Positions 10,312 to 19,533 of a stretch of DNA of 64,000 nucleotides are shown piece after piece. The notes beneath the pieces were generated by a model. That model made no database searches, was not told the DNA's origin, and worked only from the letters and a program-made list of their open reading frames with translations. Made by a program: the position numbers and the translations under genes. This DNA comes from an uncultured Chloroflexus sp. (GTDB lineage: Bacteria; Chloroflexota; Chloroflexia; Chloroflexales; Chloroflexaceae). The stretch spans positions 1-64,000 of the forward strand of contig NZ_CAKZNK010000143.1 of NCBI RefSeq assembly GCF_937129525.1, read 5' to 3'. Numbering within the stretch: position 1 is the stretch's first letter; every line of letters starts with the position of its first letter.

Positions 10312-10473
10312 ATGCGGCTACGCCTGGTCACCAAACCGATGGAGTATCGGGTAGCGCCACTGATGCTCAGAGTGCGCTGGTGGATCGAGGGATGGATCTG
10401 GCGCTGGGGTCAAACCGCAGCGGCACTACACGCCGATAACCCGGAGTCGCAGAATCCGTTCTGGAGGCGGTAA
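10312..10473 (+). CDS. Small Trp-rich basic protein, 53 aa, unknown function
   Basis: An ORF too short for most callers. It has a strong GGAGG box 6 bases before the ATG, fills the space between bchX and the next gene, and its TAA overlaps the following ATG (TAATG), so translation is probably coupled. The product has four Trp within RWWIEGWIWRW, several Arg, and a hydrophilic tail ending WRR. No domain is recognised; a peripheral membrane or small partner protein is possible. Confidence 0.7.
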   Translation: MRLRLVTKPMEYRVAPLMLRVRWWIEGWIWRWGQTAAALHADNPESQNPFWRR

Positions 10474-11225
10474 TGAATGAACACGATGAACTGCCAGATC
10501 TGAAAGAACTCAACCGCCTGTTGATTGAGCGAATGCGGGTGAAGCGTCGACCGGTCGCGATTACCTACTGCTACGAAGGGCCGCCACCAGGGTACGAACC
10601 GGTCAACATTGTGGCGTGTGCGATTGTGCGCGAAGCGGAACAGGGTCGGCGTGTCTATGTTGATGCCAACCACCACGACTGTTGGGTCGGACAATACCAT
10701 CTCGGCTTTAACCCTGATCCGGGGCCATATATCACCGAAGGGGTATATCTCACCGACGCTCAGGGGTTCTATACGCCTGAAGCAGCGGCCTGTAACAAGC
10801 GTCAGAGCTACTCGCTGCCGGCAGGGATGATCAAGGCATTGGCAGCCGCGCCGCTTGATGATGTTCCCGATGGCGTGCCGGTTGATCTGATGGTGTGTGT
10901 GGTTGACCCGCAACGCGCAATGCAAATTGCCGGCGCGGCCAGTGTGCGAATCGGCACGTTTCCGGTCGGCGAGTTGGGTGCCAGTGCATGCGCCTCAATT
11001 TTCGCTGCGCCGTGGCACACGAAAAATTCAGTTTTTGCGATTGGCGACGGCGGCGGACGAATGCATAACCGGCTCGATCCGAGCGAAATGTTCGTTTCCA
11101 TCCCGCGATCACATTTGCGCTACGTGGTAGAATTAATAGAGAACTTCCGTATCGATCCGCAGAAGATGCGAGAAGTCATAATGCCGTCGTATGCCGCAAA
11201 GGCAAAGCAACCGCGAGAGGAGTGA
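10473..11225 (+). CDS. DUF169 family protein
   Basis: 250 residues matching the DUF169 (COG2043) family as I remember it: an N-terminal helix with KRRPVAI, then cysteines in VACAIVREA, HDCWVGQYHLGF, AACNKRQSY, MVCVVDP and ASACASIF. The conserved Cys and His suggest binding of a cofactor or metal, but no activity is known to me. It lies between bchX and bchI in the same direction, start-overlapping with the 53-aa ORF and followed 5 bases later by a membrane ORF, so cotranscription with the bch genes is likely. A role in pigment synthesis is inference. Confidence 0.8.
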   Translation: MNEHDELPDLKELNRLLIERMRVKRRPVAITYCYEGPPPGYEPVNIVACAIVREAEQGRRVYVDANHHDCWVGQYHLGFNPDPGPYITEGVYLTDAQGFYTPEAAACNKRQSYSLPAGMIKALAAAPLDDVPDGVPVDLMVCVVDPQRAMQIAGAASVRIGTFPVGELGASACASIFAAPWHTKNSVFAIGDGGGRMHNRLDPSEMFVSIPRSHLRYVVELIENFRIDPQKMREVIMPSYAAKAKQPREE

Positions 11226-11230
11226 ACACT

Positions 11231-11425
11231 ATGCCAAGCGGACTCGGAGAAGCCACCCAAATGATCGGTCCGTTGACGCCAGCAATCCTGTGCTGGGCAT
11301 GTTTGATCCTGACCGTCCTTGGCCTCGGTCTCACATTCTTGTGGACGAATGTGACCGCCTTTGCGCGCCGCACCCGCAATGGGCGGAAGCCGACAGCCGG
11401 ATCGGTGGTCAAGTCGCAGCGATAA
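11231..11425 (+). CDS. Small single-pass membrane protein, 64 aa
   Basis: One membrane segment (ILCWACLILTVLGLGLTFLW, about residues 19-38) with a short outer part and a basic Arg/Lys-rich C-terminal tail, predicting an inside C-terminus. ATG 11231 is chosen over GTG 11222 because GAGGAG precedes it at proper spacing. It starts 5 bases after the DUF169 gene. No family is recognised. Confidence 0.65.
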   Translation: MPSGLGEATQMIGPLTPAILCWACLILTVLGLGLTFLWTNVTAFARRTRNGRKPTAGSVVKSQR

Positions 11426-11559
11426 CGCGAAACCCAGCGGGATTGTGGCATACCCGTCGCCTGTCGTGATCGGGTAGTCGTTAGATGTCCCGCCTGTGTG
11501 GATGGAATGGGGTTGGGCGGGCATGTGCCCGCTCATTCATTTTGCAAAGGTGCTGCGCA

Positions 11560-12675
11560 ATGAGCAAAGAACAAGAACAAGACCAGGTCGTCGCAACCTC
11601 TGAACCGTCAACAAACGGTCAAACTCCGTTGCCAAATGCGCCAGTTCCACCGTATCCGTTTGTCGCGATTGTTGGTCAGGCTGAATTGAAACTGGCCCTG
11701 TTGCTCTGCGTCGTCAATCCGACAATTGGCGGCGTCATGGTGATGGGGCACCGCGGCACAGCGAAATCAACCGCCGTGCGGGCGCTGGCCGCGATGCTGC
11801 CTCCGATCAAAGCGGTTGCCGGTTGCCCCTATTCGTGCGCACCGGATCGAACTGCCGGCCTGTGCGATCAGTGTCGAGCCGTGCCCAAATCGACCGGCAA
11901 AGCCAAAAAACCGGCTGTAATCAACATTCCGGTGCCAGTAGTCGATTTACCGCTCGGCGCGACTGAAGACCGGGTTTGCGGCACTCTCGACATCGAACGC
12001 GCCTTGACCCAAGGCGTACAGGCTTTCGCCCCCGGTCTGCTGGCCCGCGCTAATCGTGGCTTTCTCTACATTGATGAAGTGAATTTGCTCGAAGACCATC
12101 TGGTCGATGTTTTGCTTGACGTTGCCGCATCAGGGGTGAATGTCGTTGAGCGTGAAGGCATCAGCGTGCGCCATCCGGCCCGCTTCGTCCTGGTGGGATC
12201 GGGCAACCCGGAAGAGGGTGATTTACGCCCGCAGTTGCTCGACCGGTTTGGCCTGCATGCCCGCATTACCACCATTACCGATGTCAATGAACGAGTGGAG
12301 ATCGTTAAACGCCGGCGGGAATATGACGCCGATCCGTTTGCGTTTGTTGAGAAGTGGTCGAAAGAGACCCAAAAGTTGCAGCGCAAGATCAAGCAAGCGC
12401 AGCGTCGTCTGCCAGAGGTCGCACTCCCCGATCCGGTGCTGTACAAGATTGCCGAACTGTGTGTCAAACTCGAAGTTGACGGGCATCGCGGTGAATTGAC
12501 GCTGGCGCGCGCGGCCACAGCGCTGGCAGCGCTTGAGGGGCGCAACGAGGTGAGTGTGAATGACGTGCGGCGCATTGCAGTGCTGGCACTCCGGCACCGG
12601 TTGCGCAAAGATCCATTGGAGACGCAAGACGATGCGGTACGGATCGAGCGCGCCGTGGAAGAGGTTCTGGTTTAG
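11560..12675 (+). CDS. bchI: BchI, Mg-protoporphyrin IX chelatase ATPase subunit
   Basis: 371 residues of the AAA+ class. Walker A is GHRGTAKST and Walker B is FLYIDEVNLLEDH; the Mg-chelatase insert GATEDRVCGTLDIERAL and the sensor region GSGNPEEGDLRPQLLDRFGLH are present. BchI hexamers hydrolyse ATP to drive Mg insertion into protoporphyrin IX with BchD and BchH. The upstream in-frame ATG at 11485 is rejected: AAAGG lies 9 bases before ATG 11560, and the extra 25 residues look like spurious sequence. bchD follows after 104 bases. Confidence 0.95.
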   Translation: MSKEQEQDQVVATSEPSTNGQTPLPNAPVPPYPFVAIVGQAELKLALLLCVVNPTIGGVMVMGHRGTAKSTAVRALAAMLPPIKAVAGCPYSCAPDRTAGLCDQCRAVPKSTGKAKKPAVINIPVPVVDLPLGATEDRVCGTLDIERALTQGVQAFAPGLLARANRGFLYIDEVNLLEDHLVDVLLDVAASGVNVVEREGISVRHPARFVLVGSGNPEEGDLRPQLLDRFGLHARITTITDVNERVEIVKRRREYDADPFAFVEKWSKETQKLQRKIKQAQRRLPEVALPDPVLYKIAELCVKLEVDGHRGELTLARAATALAALEGRNEVSVNDVRRIAVLALRHRLRKDPLETQDDAVRIERAVEEVLV

Positions 12676-12779
12676 CGCTCGAGTTTGAGCTGAGGGCGCA
12701 AAGATGCAAACATGTTTGATGACCGATTCGTCTGGCAGCGTGATCTGCATCGCTAATTCACGCACATAGGAGCCAGTGT

Positions 12780-14690
12780 ATGGTGCAAACAGCGCGAGAC
12801 ATACCGGCAGCGCCGTTGCCCTTCACGGCGATTGTCGGCCTGGAAACAGCGCGGCAGGCGCTTATGCTCCTGGCGGTTGATCCACTGCTCGGCGGGGTTG
12901 CTATCGGAGCAGGAGCCGGTACCGGCAAGAGCGCGCTGGTGCGAGCATTTGCTCGTATGCTGGCCAACGGGCGCGAGTTTGATCCGACCCTACCCTGCAA
13001 TCTGGTCGAGCTGCCGGTGGGCGTGAGCGAGGATCGATTGCTGGGCGGGATCGATATCGAGGCCACGCTGGCGACGGGCGAACGGGTGCATCGCAGTGGC
13101 CTGCTCGCCCGCGCGCACGGTGGGTTGCTCTACGTCGATAGTGTCAATCTGCTTGACGATAGCACGATCAATCACATTCTCGGCGCGCTCGACAGCGGTG
13201 TCGCGCGCGTCGAACGCGAAGGGATTTCGGTGGTAGAGCCGGCCCGCTTTGTCTTACTGGTCACATACGATCTAGCCGAAGGGCCGCCACGCCGCCACCT
13301 GCTTGATCGGTTGGGGTTGATCGTAGCGCCAATCGGCAAAGCGCCGGTGACCACGCGAGCCGAGGTGGTGCGACGCAATTTACAGCCCAATCTCGATTAC
13401 GAAGACGATGAAGCTCTGGTACTGGCCGGTATTCTGGCCGCGCGCGAACTTTTGCCCAACGTGACGATCACCGATGACCAGATACGTCAGTTGAGTCTGA
13501 CTGCGCTGGCACTGGGTATCGAGGGCCATCGGGCTGACATGTTTGCCGCGCGCGCGGCACGGGCGGCAGCAGCGCTGGCAGGACGCGATGAGGTTACCAA
13601 CGAAGACCTTGAACTGGCTGTGCGCCTGGTGATGCTGCCGCGCGCTACCAGATTACCGGAAATGAATCAGGCAGAAGAGCAGCCACCTCCGCCGACGCCG
13701 GAACCGGCGCCACCACCACCGGGTCAGCGCGAGGAAGAGGATGAATCCCCTGACGAGGAGGAACAACCACCCAAACCACCAGACGATGAGTTGACTATCG
13801 AAGATCTGATCCTGGCTGCGATGGAGACTGAGGTGCCACCCGACATTCTCGAAACACCGTTTACTGTGCGTCGGCGCGGACGCAGCGGATCGCGCGGCAC
13901 AATTTCCGGCCAGCGCGGGCGACATATCCGCTCGGTGCCAGGTAAACCAGGGCAAGGTCGGCTTGATGTGATCGCCACGCTGCGCGCAGCGGCACCCTGG
14001 CAGCGGTTGCGGGCCAGTGAGCATCACTACCACCAGCACCGGCGTGGCCGCATTCACCTGCGGGCCGATGACCTGCATATCAAGAAGTACCGTTCAAAGG
14101 CAGGCACACTCTTCTGCTTCCTGGTCGATGCCAGCGGCTCGATGGCGCTTCATCGCATGCGACAGGCCAAGGGAGCTGTTAACGCCCTCTTGCAGCAGGC
14201 GTATGTTCATCGTGATCAGGTGGCGCTTCTGGCTTTCCGCGGTGAACGGGCCGATCTGCTATTACCACCTTCTCAGAGTGTGGAACTGGCCAAACGAGCG
14301 CTCGATGTGTTGCCGACCGGCGGAGGAACACCGCTGGCAGCAGCACTGCTGGCCGCCTATCAGATCAGCGAACAGGCGCGCGCGCGCGGTATCTTCCGCA
14401 CCACTATCGTGCTGATTACCGACGGACGACCTAACGTGCCGCTTAAGGCGGATCAGACCATGGACAAAAACCGCCGACTGGAGCAGGCCCGCCAGGAAGT
14501 GCAACAACTGGCCGGACGACTGCGCGCTGCCGGAATTGGGGCGGTGGTGATCGATACCCAACGCAGCTTCGTTTCGCGGGGTGAAGCGCAGCAACTGGCG
14601 GCATGGTTGGGTGGCCGCTATGTTTACCTGCCAAACGGACGAGGCGATCAGATTGCGAATGCAGTGATTGCGGCCAGCGAAGAGACGTGA
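12780..14690 (+). CDS. bchD: BchD, Mg-protoporphyrin IX chelatase subunit D
   Basis: 636 residues in the usual three parts: an N-terminal AAA+ domain with GAGAGTGKSAL and LLYVDSVNLLDD, a proline/acidic linker at about 295-350, and a C-terminal von Willebrand A domain with the metal site DASGSMALH and LITDGRPNVP. BchD forms the platform bridging BchI to BchH. The AAA+ domain keeps a complete-looking Walker A even though BchD is often not an active ATPase. It is the last gene of the rightward pigment run and is followed by an 18-bp hairpin. Confidence 0.95.
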   Translation: MVQTARDIPAAPLPFTAIVGLETARQALMLLAVDPLLGGVAIGAGAGTGKSALVRAFARMLANGREFDPTLPCNLVELPVGVSEDRLLGGIDIEATLATGERVHRSGLLARAHGGLLYVDSVNLLDDSTINHILGALDSGVARVEREGISVVEPARFVLLVTYDLAEGPPRRHLLDRLGLIVAPIGKAPVTTRAEVVRRNLQPNLDYEDDEALVLAGILAARELLPNVTITDDQIRQLSLTALALGIEGHRADMFAARAARAAAALAGRDEVTNEDLELAVRLVMLPRATRLPEMNQAEEQPPPPTPEPAPPPPGQREEEDESPDEEEQPPKPPDDELTIEDLILAAMETEVPPDILETPFTVRRRGRSGSRGTISGQRGRHIRSVPGKPGQGRLDVIATLRAAAPWQRLRASEHHYHQHRRGRIHLRADDLHIKKYRSKAGTLFCFLVDASGSMALHRMRQAKGAVNALLQQAYVHRDQVALLAFRGERADLLLPPSQSVELAKRALDVLPTGGGTPLAAALLAAYQISEQARARGIFRTTIVLITDGRPNVPLKADQTMDKNRRLEQARQEVQQLAGRLRAAGIGAVVIDTQRSFVSRGEAQQLAAWLGGRYVYLPNGRGDQIANAVIAASEET

Positions 14691-14696
14691 TTGGCG

Positions 14697-14744
14697 GCAG
14701 CGCGAGGAGGATGGCCGCAGTGAACGCCATCCTCCTCGCGCTGC
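14697..14744 (+). terminator. 18-bp perfect hairpin after bchD
   Basis: The arms 14697-14714 and 14727-14744 are perfect inverted repeats (GCAGCGCGAGGAGGATGG and its complement) around a 12-base loop. It begins 6 bases after the bchD stop. No T-run follows, so termination would depend on the very stable stem or on other factors. Confidence 0.65.
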
Positions 14745-15487
14745 GGGTGTAGACAGCTCTGACCGGTACGAACGACACGCTGACTGTTATCCCACGGGAA
14801 CGGTTAGAAGCAAACAACACGTTCAGGCAGAAGAGGTCGCAGACACGCGATTGCCCCACACTCCTCAGCATAAGTCTCAATCCGGTTTTTCTGACGGGCA
14901 TCTAGCCATCCACTGTCGATAAACCTGACAGCGATGTGCGCACTTTACGTCAAACAGGCGGCCCTCCAGGTGAAATCGGTCGATCTCCCGGCTTGATAGC
15001 ACCGATCACAAAACAGTATCGGCAACCTGCATGGTTGCCGATGTTCGTGGTGCCGACTGCCCCATCAGCAGAGGGAAGGAGGAGAGCGGGAGAGGGGCAA
15101 CAGGGGCTGACAGAGGTGATGTCACAGTCTTGTGAGGCTCACTGTATGGTTGCCTCTCCACTGATGGGGCAACGTCGTATTCACTTGCTTACAGCATACG
15201 ACATAGAGTTACAGCGAGGCAATAGCTCTTTATTCCCCCATGACATGACCCATGTGGTTTGCATCTAATAGTATTCGTTTCAATTACTCCACCACCGGGT
15301 GCCTGGCGGTCACGCCGGCAGAACTGGCAGACAGATGGCAATGTGTAAGCGCCATCAGGGTAGCTGGTCAGTGAGCAGACCCGCGCGCAACCTGCCGGTT
15401 GCCACAGAGCGGCGGAATATCGGAACGCAATCGAGATTATGCTACAATCAGAGATAGTACAAAGCGGGGGTTAGTAAACGAAAACCT
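14745..15487. other. Gene-poor region between bchD and rarA
   Basis: About 740 bases. Short frames are present but lack ribosome-binding sites and recognisable products. It has purine-rich and GGCAACC/GGTTGCC short inverted pieces near 15010-15170. A TACAAT box near 15443 could be a -10 for rarA, without a clear -35. Confidence 0.5.
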
Positions 15488-16951
15488 ATGCCGCCAAAAT
15501 CGCGAGGCCCAACCTTGTTTGACGCGCAACGCCAGCAGACGTTGCAAAATCAGGCGCCATTAGCGGCGCGCATGCGTCCGCGCACGCTTGACGAGTTTGT
15601 TGGTCAAAGCCACATCATCGGCGAGGGCAAGTTGTTGCGCCGCGCGATTGCAAACGATCAGCTCTTTTCGCTGATCTTGTGGGGACCGCCGGGTAGCGGG
15701 AAAACGACGCTGGCTCAGATTATTGCTAATAGTACTCATGCCCACTTTGAGCCACTCAGTGCGGTGAGCGCCGGAGTCAGCGATCTGCGTCGGGTGGTGC
15801 AAGAGGCAAAAGACCGCCTGGGCATGTTTCAGCAGCGCACCATCGTGTTCATTGACGAAATTCACCGCTTCAATAAGAGCCAGCAAGACGCAATTTTGCC
15901 TTATGTCGAAGATGGCACCATTATCCTGATCGGGGCCACGACTGAAAATCCGTCATTCGAGGTGAACTCTGCCCTGCTCTCGCGAGCGCGCGTCTTTACC
16001 CTTGAGGCGCTGAGCGATGAAGAGATCGGCATTCTTATCGACCGCGCGCTCCACGACCGCGAGCGCGGCCTGGGTGAGATGAAGATTATGCTGGCCAGCG
16101 ATGCGCGCGGTTACTTGATCAATATGTCAAACGGCGACGCGCGCACTGCACTCAATGCGCTTGAGGCTGCTGCTCGCTCGAAACCACCAGCAATCGGCGA
16201 GACGCGGCTGATTACGGTCGATGACATTCGCGACGCGCTGCAAAGTCGGGCCACGCGCTACGACAAGCGTGGCGAACTGCACTATGACGCGATCTCGGCC
16301 CTACACAAGAGCGTGCGTGATAGCGATCCCGACGGCGCACTTTACTGGTTGGGGCGAATGCTCGATGGCGGTGAGGATCCGCTCTACATCGCTCGTCGCC
16401 TGGTGCGGATCGCCGTTGAAGATATTGGCCTGGCCGATCCTCAGGCTCTACCGCAGACGATCGCTGCTCAGCAAGCAGTACATTTCCTGGGTCAACCCGA
16501 AGGCGAACTGGCTCTAGCACAGGCAGTAGTCTACCTTTGCCTGGCGCCGAAGAGTAGTGCGCTCTACCGGGCCTACGGCGCAGTGCAGCGCGACGTGGCC
16601 GAAACGCGCAACGAGCCGGTGCCGTTGCACCTGCGTAACGCGCCGACACCGTTGCTGAAACGGCTGGGGTACGGGAGAGGCTACGAATATGCTCACGATT
16701 TGCCGGAAGGCCGTTCGGATCAGGAACATCTGCCACCCAATCTGGCCGGACGGATTTACTATGAACCGACCGGGCGCGGATTTGAGGCAACTGCGCGCGA
16801 ACGACTGGCGTGGCGTGAGGAACGTCGGCAGCGACCGCCGGAGTCACCAACGCCGCCGGTTCCGTTAGATGAGCTTTCCCCTGGCGAAGAGCCACAACTG
16901 CCACCCGACGAATTGCCACCCAAACCGTCGCCCCGGCGAAAAGGGAAATGA
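15488..16951 (+). CDS. rarA: RarA/MgsA-type replication-associated recombination ATPase
   Basis: 487 residues. The N-terminus PLAARMRPRTLDEFVGQSHI is typical, followed by Walker A GPPGSGKTT, Walker B IVFIDEIHRFNKSQQD, and the sensor I phrase ATTENPSFEVNSALLSR. The C-terminal half holds the MgsA AAA+ C domain (KSVRDSDPDGALYWLGRML). It acts at stalled replication forks, probably as a tetramer. The tail from about 445 is rich in Pro and Glu and is longer than usual. The first ATG in frame is used; its ribosome-binding site is weak. Confidence 0.92.
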   Translation: MPPKSRGPTLFDAQRQQTLQNQAPLAARMRPRTLDEFVGQSHIIGEGKLLRRAIANDQLFSLILWGPPGSGKTTLAQIIANSTHAHFEPLSAVSAGVSDLRRVVQEAKDRLGMFQQRTIVFIDEIHRFNKSQQDAILPYVEDGTIILIGATTENPSFEVNSALLSRARVFTLEALSDEEIGILIDRALHDRERGLGEMKIMLASDARGYLINMSNGDARTALNALEAAARSKPPAIGETRLITVDDIRDALQSRATRYDKRGELHYDAISALHKSVRDSDPDGALYWLGRMLDGGEDPLYIARRLVRIAVEDIGLADPQALPQTIAAQQAVHFLGQPEGELALAQAVVYLCLAPKSSALYRAYGAVQRDVAETRNEPVPLHLRNAPTPLLKRLGYGRGYEYAHDLPEGRSDQEHLPPNLAGRIYYEPTGRGFEATARERLAWREERRQRPPESPTPPVPLDELSPGEEPQLPPDELPPKPSPRRKGK

Positions 16952-17070
16952 GGTAACGTTGACAGTTGCAGTGAAGAGTTACGTGAAACGAATGGAAATA
17001 ATACGGCTGAATTGTCAATGTCATGAAAAGATGAACGCCAACGCAAGTGCGTTGGAGCTGAGGTGGAACG

Positions 17071-18228
17071 ATGGATGATCGAGCGCAGGTGATCATTATT
17101 GGCGCAGGCGTGATTGGAGCCAGTATCGCTTTTCATCTGGCCGAACGAGGCTGGCGCGATGTTCTGATTCTAGAGCGCGAAGAAGCCGAAATCAGCGGCA
17201 GCACAGCCCGTTCAGCAGCCGGTGTACGACACCAGTTCTCTTCGCGCACGAATGTATTGTTATCGAAATATAGCATCGAACGACTGCGCCATTTTGAAAC
17301 GGAAGTTGGCGGCCACGCCGAGTTGCGCCAGGTCGGTTATCTATTTCTTATCAACGATGAGAGCACATGGGCGCAGTATATGCGCAACGTGGCTATGCAG
17401 CGCGAACTGGGAGTGCGAGTCGAGGTGCTAACTCCTGACGAAGCGGCGCGATTTGTGCCTGGCATGCGGATCGATGACCTGATTGGCGCAACATTTGGCC
17501 CAGACGATGGCTATTGTGACCCCTACGGCATTGCGCTCGGCTATCTGCGCGCCGCGCAACGCCATGGCGTTCGCCTGCGACGTGGCACGCCAGTGACCGG
17601 TTTTCAGATCACCAGTGGGCGCGTGACCGGCGTCACAACACCGAACGGATCCATTGGCTGTGAGATCGTGATCAACTGCGCTGGCCCATGGGCCGGTGAA
17701 GTGGCGGCACTGGCCGGATTGAACCTGCCGGTTCGCCCCTATCGGCGCAATGTCTACATGACGACGCCGTTCCCGGCGATCAGTGCGCCGATTCCGTTAA
17801 CCATCGATGTCGGCACCGGCTTCTACATGCGACGTGAGGGGCAGAGTATCCTGATGGGACGCTCGAATCCCAATGAACCAAGCAGCACGAATACGACGGT
17901 AGATTGGGACTGGCTAGAGGCGGTGATCGAGGCCGGCATTCACCGCTTTCCGCTGCTGGAAACGGCAGGATTGGCCGAGCAACAGTGTTGGGCCGGTCTC
18001 TACGAAATTACGCCCGATCACAACCCGGTATTGGGCCGACATCCCGAACTGGAAGGGTACATTGACGCAAGTGGGTTTAGCGGTCATGGTATTATGCATG
18101 CGCCGGCCACCGGTTTGCTGATCGCAGAAGAAGTGATCGACGGACGAGCGCATACCATCAATATCGATGAACTACGAATTGACCGATTCCATCGTGGCCA
18201 GCTCGCATCCGAATTCAATGTCATTTAA
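17071..18228 (+). CDS. FAD-dependent amine/D-amino acid oxidoreductase (DAO family)
   Basis: 385 residues of the DAO fold. The FAD-binding GxGxxG motif IIGAGVIGASIAFHLAERG is at the N-terminus, VINCAGPWAGEVAALAG is near 205, and the C-terminal GLYEITPDHNPVLG and GFSGHGIMHAPATG motifs are those of sarcosine-oxidase-beta/DadA-like enzymes. Substrate is probably an N-methylated or simple amino acid. GAGGTGG precedes the ATG. It starts 120 bases after rarA and is followed 15 bases later by an 81-aa ORF, with which it likely forms a unit. Confidence 0.85.
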   Translation: MDDRAQVIIIGAGVIGASIAFHLAERGWRDVLILEREEAEISGSTARSAAGVRHQFSSRTNVLLSKYSIERLRHFETEVGGHAELRQVGYLFLINDESTWAQYMRNVAMQRELGVRVEVLTPDEAARFVPGMRIDDLIGATFGPDDGYCDPYGIALGYLRAAQRHGVRLRRGTPVTGFQITSGRVTGVTTPNGSIGCEIVINCAGPWAGEVAALAGLNLPVRPYRRNVYMTTPFPAISAPIPLTIDVGTGFYMRREGQSILMGRSNPNEPSSTNTTVDWDWLEAVIEAGIHRFPLLETAGLAEQQCWAGLYEITPDHNPVLGRHPELEGYIDASGFSGHGIMHAPATGLLIAEEVIDGRAHTINIDELRIDRFHRGQLASEFNVI

Positions 18229-18243
18229 ACGAGGTGATGAACC

Positions 18244-18489
18244 ATGACACTTGATGAAGCTATTGCCGAGATTCAGCGCCGGATTACTGCCGCCAGCCCC
18301 AGCGCGGTAACGCGGGTAACGCGCGTATCGGCGGAAGAGGCCAGCATTCGCGCTTACGCTCCCGCTGCCGACGAACAGGCAATTAAGAACGCAACCAACG
18401 AATTTACTATTTCGTTGCTGACGAATGAGGGGCTTGACGTGCAGGTGTTGGTGTACGACATCACCACCTCGCTACCACCAGAGGAGTGA
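18244..18489 (+). CDS. Conserved-looking 81-aa cytoplasmic protein, unknown
   Basis: A short acidic protein with no signal peptide or membrane segment. GAGGTGATGAACC precedes the ATG. Sequence pattern suggests one alpha helix followed by strands (VTRVTRVSAEEASIRAYAP, LDVQVLVYDI). It lies directly after the FAD oxidoreductase and before a hairpin terminator, so it is the last gene of that unit. I do not recognise the family. Confidence 0.6.
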   Translation: MTLDEAIAEIQRRITAASPSAVTRVTRVSAEEASIRAYAPAADEQAIKNATNEFTISLLTNEGLDVQVLVYDITTSLPPEE

Positions 18490-18527
18490 GGTTGCGCTGC
18501 TTGTGGCCTGGTTGCCAGTGCTATTGC

Positions 18528-18556
18528 GGGGACGAGGCAATGCTCGTCCCCTTCTT
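18528..18556 (+). terminator. Rho-independent-type terminator
   Basis: GGGGACGAG (18528-18536) pairs with CTCGTCCCC (18543-18551) around a 6-base loop, followed by TTCTT. It ends the rarA/oxidoreductase direction. Confidence 0.7.
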
Positions 18557-18687
18557 CATTATTCGTACCAATTGCTTACACCAGGGAAAAGTGAGGAAAA
18601 GCGGCGCAAGAGAAACGCCCCTTCTTCTCCTCGTACCGATTGCTCACACCTGCAATCAGTTTGACTGCGATAGCTGTGCGTTCCCGC

Positions 18688-19455
18688 TTATGACTGACCA
18701 CTTCCATCCACCAACACCTGCTGCAACTGCCGTTTCAGCCGGGCAAAAGCCGGATCGGTGACGAGTGTGTACGAACGCGGACGGGGCAGTTCCACCGGCA
18801 CTTCCAGCGCAATACGGGCCGGACGGGCGGTTAAGACGTAGATCCGGTCAGCCAGAATGATCGCCTCATCGATGTCGTGGGTAACGAGTACCACCGTGCG
18901 ATCGAGCCGATCCCATAACCCAAGCAGCCACTGCTGCAACTGAGCGCGGGTAAGCGCATCGAGCGCGCCAAACGGTTCGTCGAGCAGCATGATCGGACGA
19001 TGCCAGAGGACGGTGCGCAGAAAGGCGGCGCGCTGGCGCATGCCACCTGAAAGCAGGGCAGGCCGCACATCACCCCAACCTTCCAGACCAAAATCGGCGA
19101 GCAATGCGCGCGCTTCACGGCGCGCTGCTGACACGTCGCCACCCTGAACGACTGTCGCCAACACCGCATTTTCGATCACCGACAGCCATGGTAACAGAGC
19201 ATCGCGTTGCGGCATATAGGCTACCTGACCACGCTGCCCGGTCACCTCAACCTCGTCGATCAACACTGCGCCGGTATCGGGTAGTTCCAGGCCGGCAATA
19301 ATGTTGAAGAGCGTGGTTTTGCCGCTGCCGCTTGGCCCGATGACAGCGACGAATTCACCATTGGCGATCCGCATATTGAGCCGGTCGAGCACCGGCACCG
19401 AACCGGTTGCAGTTGAAAAGGTCTTGCTGATGGAACGTAGTTCAAGGGTTGCCAC
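18688..19455 (-). CDS. thiZ: ABC transporter ATPase, thiamine-precursor type
   Basis: 255 residues. Walker A GPSGSGKTT, Q-loop AYMPQRDALLPWLSV, signature LSGGMRQRAAFLRT and Walker B IMLLDEPFGALDALTR are complete. The sequence is of the SsuB/TauB/ThiZ group. Last gene of a unit headed by a TPP riboswitch, with a ThiY-like binding protein and a permease, so it most likely powers import of a pyrimidine precursor of thiamine such as formylaminopyrimidine or HMP. The gap to the upstream gene is 78 bases. Confidence 0.85.
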   Translation of the reverse strand: MATLELRSISKTFSTATGSVPVLDRLNMRIANGEFVAVIGPSGSGKTTLFNIIAGLELPDTGAVLIDEVEVTGQRGQVAYMPQRDALLPWLSVIENAVLATVVQGGDVSAARREARALLADFGLEGWGDVRPALLSGGMRQRAAFLRTVLWHRPIMLLDEPFGALDALTRAQLQQWLLGLWDRLDRTVVLVTHDIDEAIILADRIYVLTARPARIALEVPVELPRPRSYTLVTDPAFARLKRQLQQVLVDGSGQS

Positions 19456-19533
19456 AACGCATACTCGCTGATAAATGCGACAAGCGGGATGGCTGCCGCA
19501 CCGAATGCAGATACGACAGCCGTCAGAGAGTCA

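Noticed and set aside
14936-15268. 110-codon ORF between bchD and rarA
   Set aside because: No ribosome site, mixed composition and no family resemblance.
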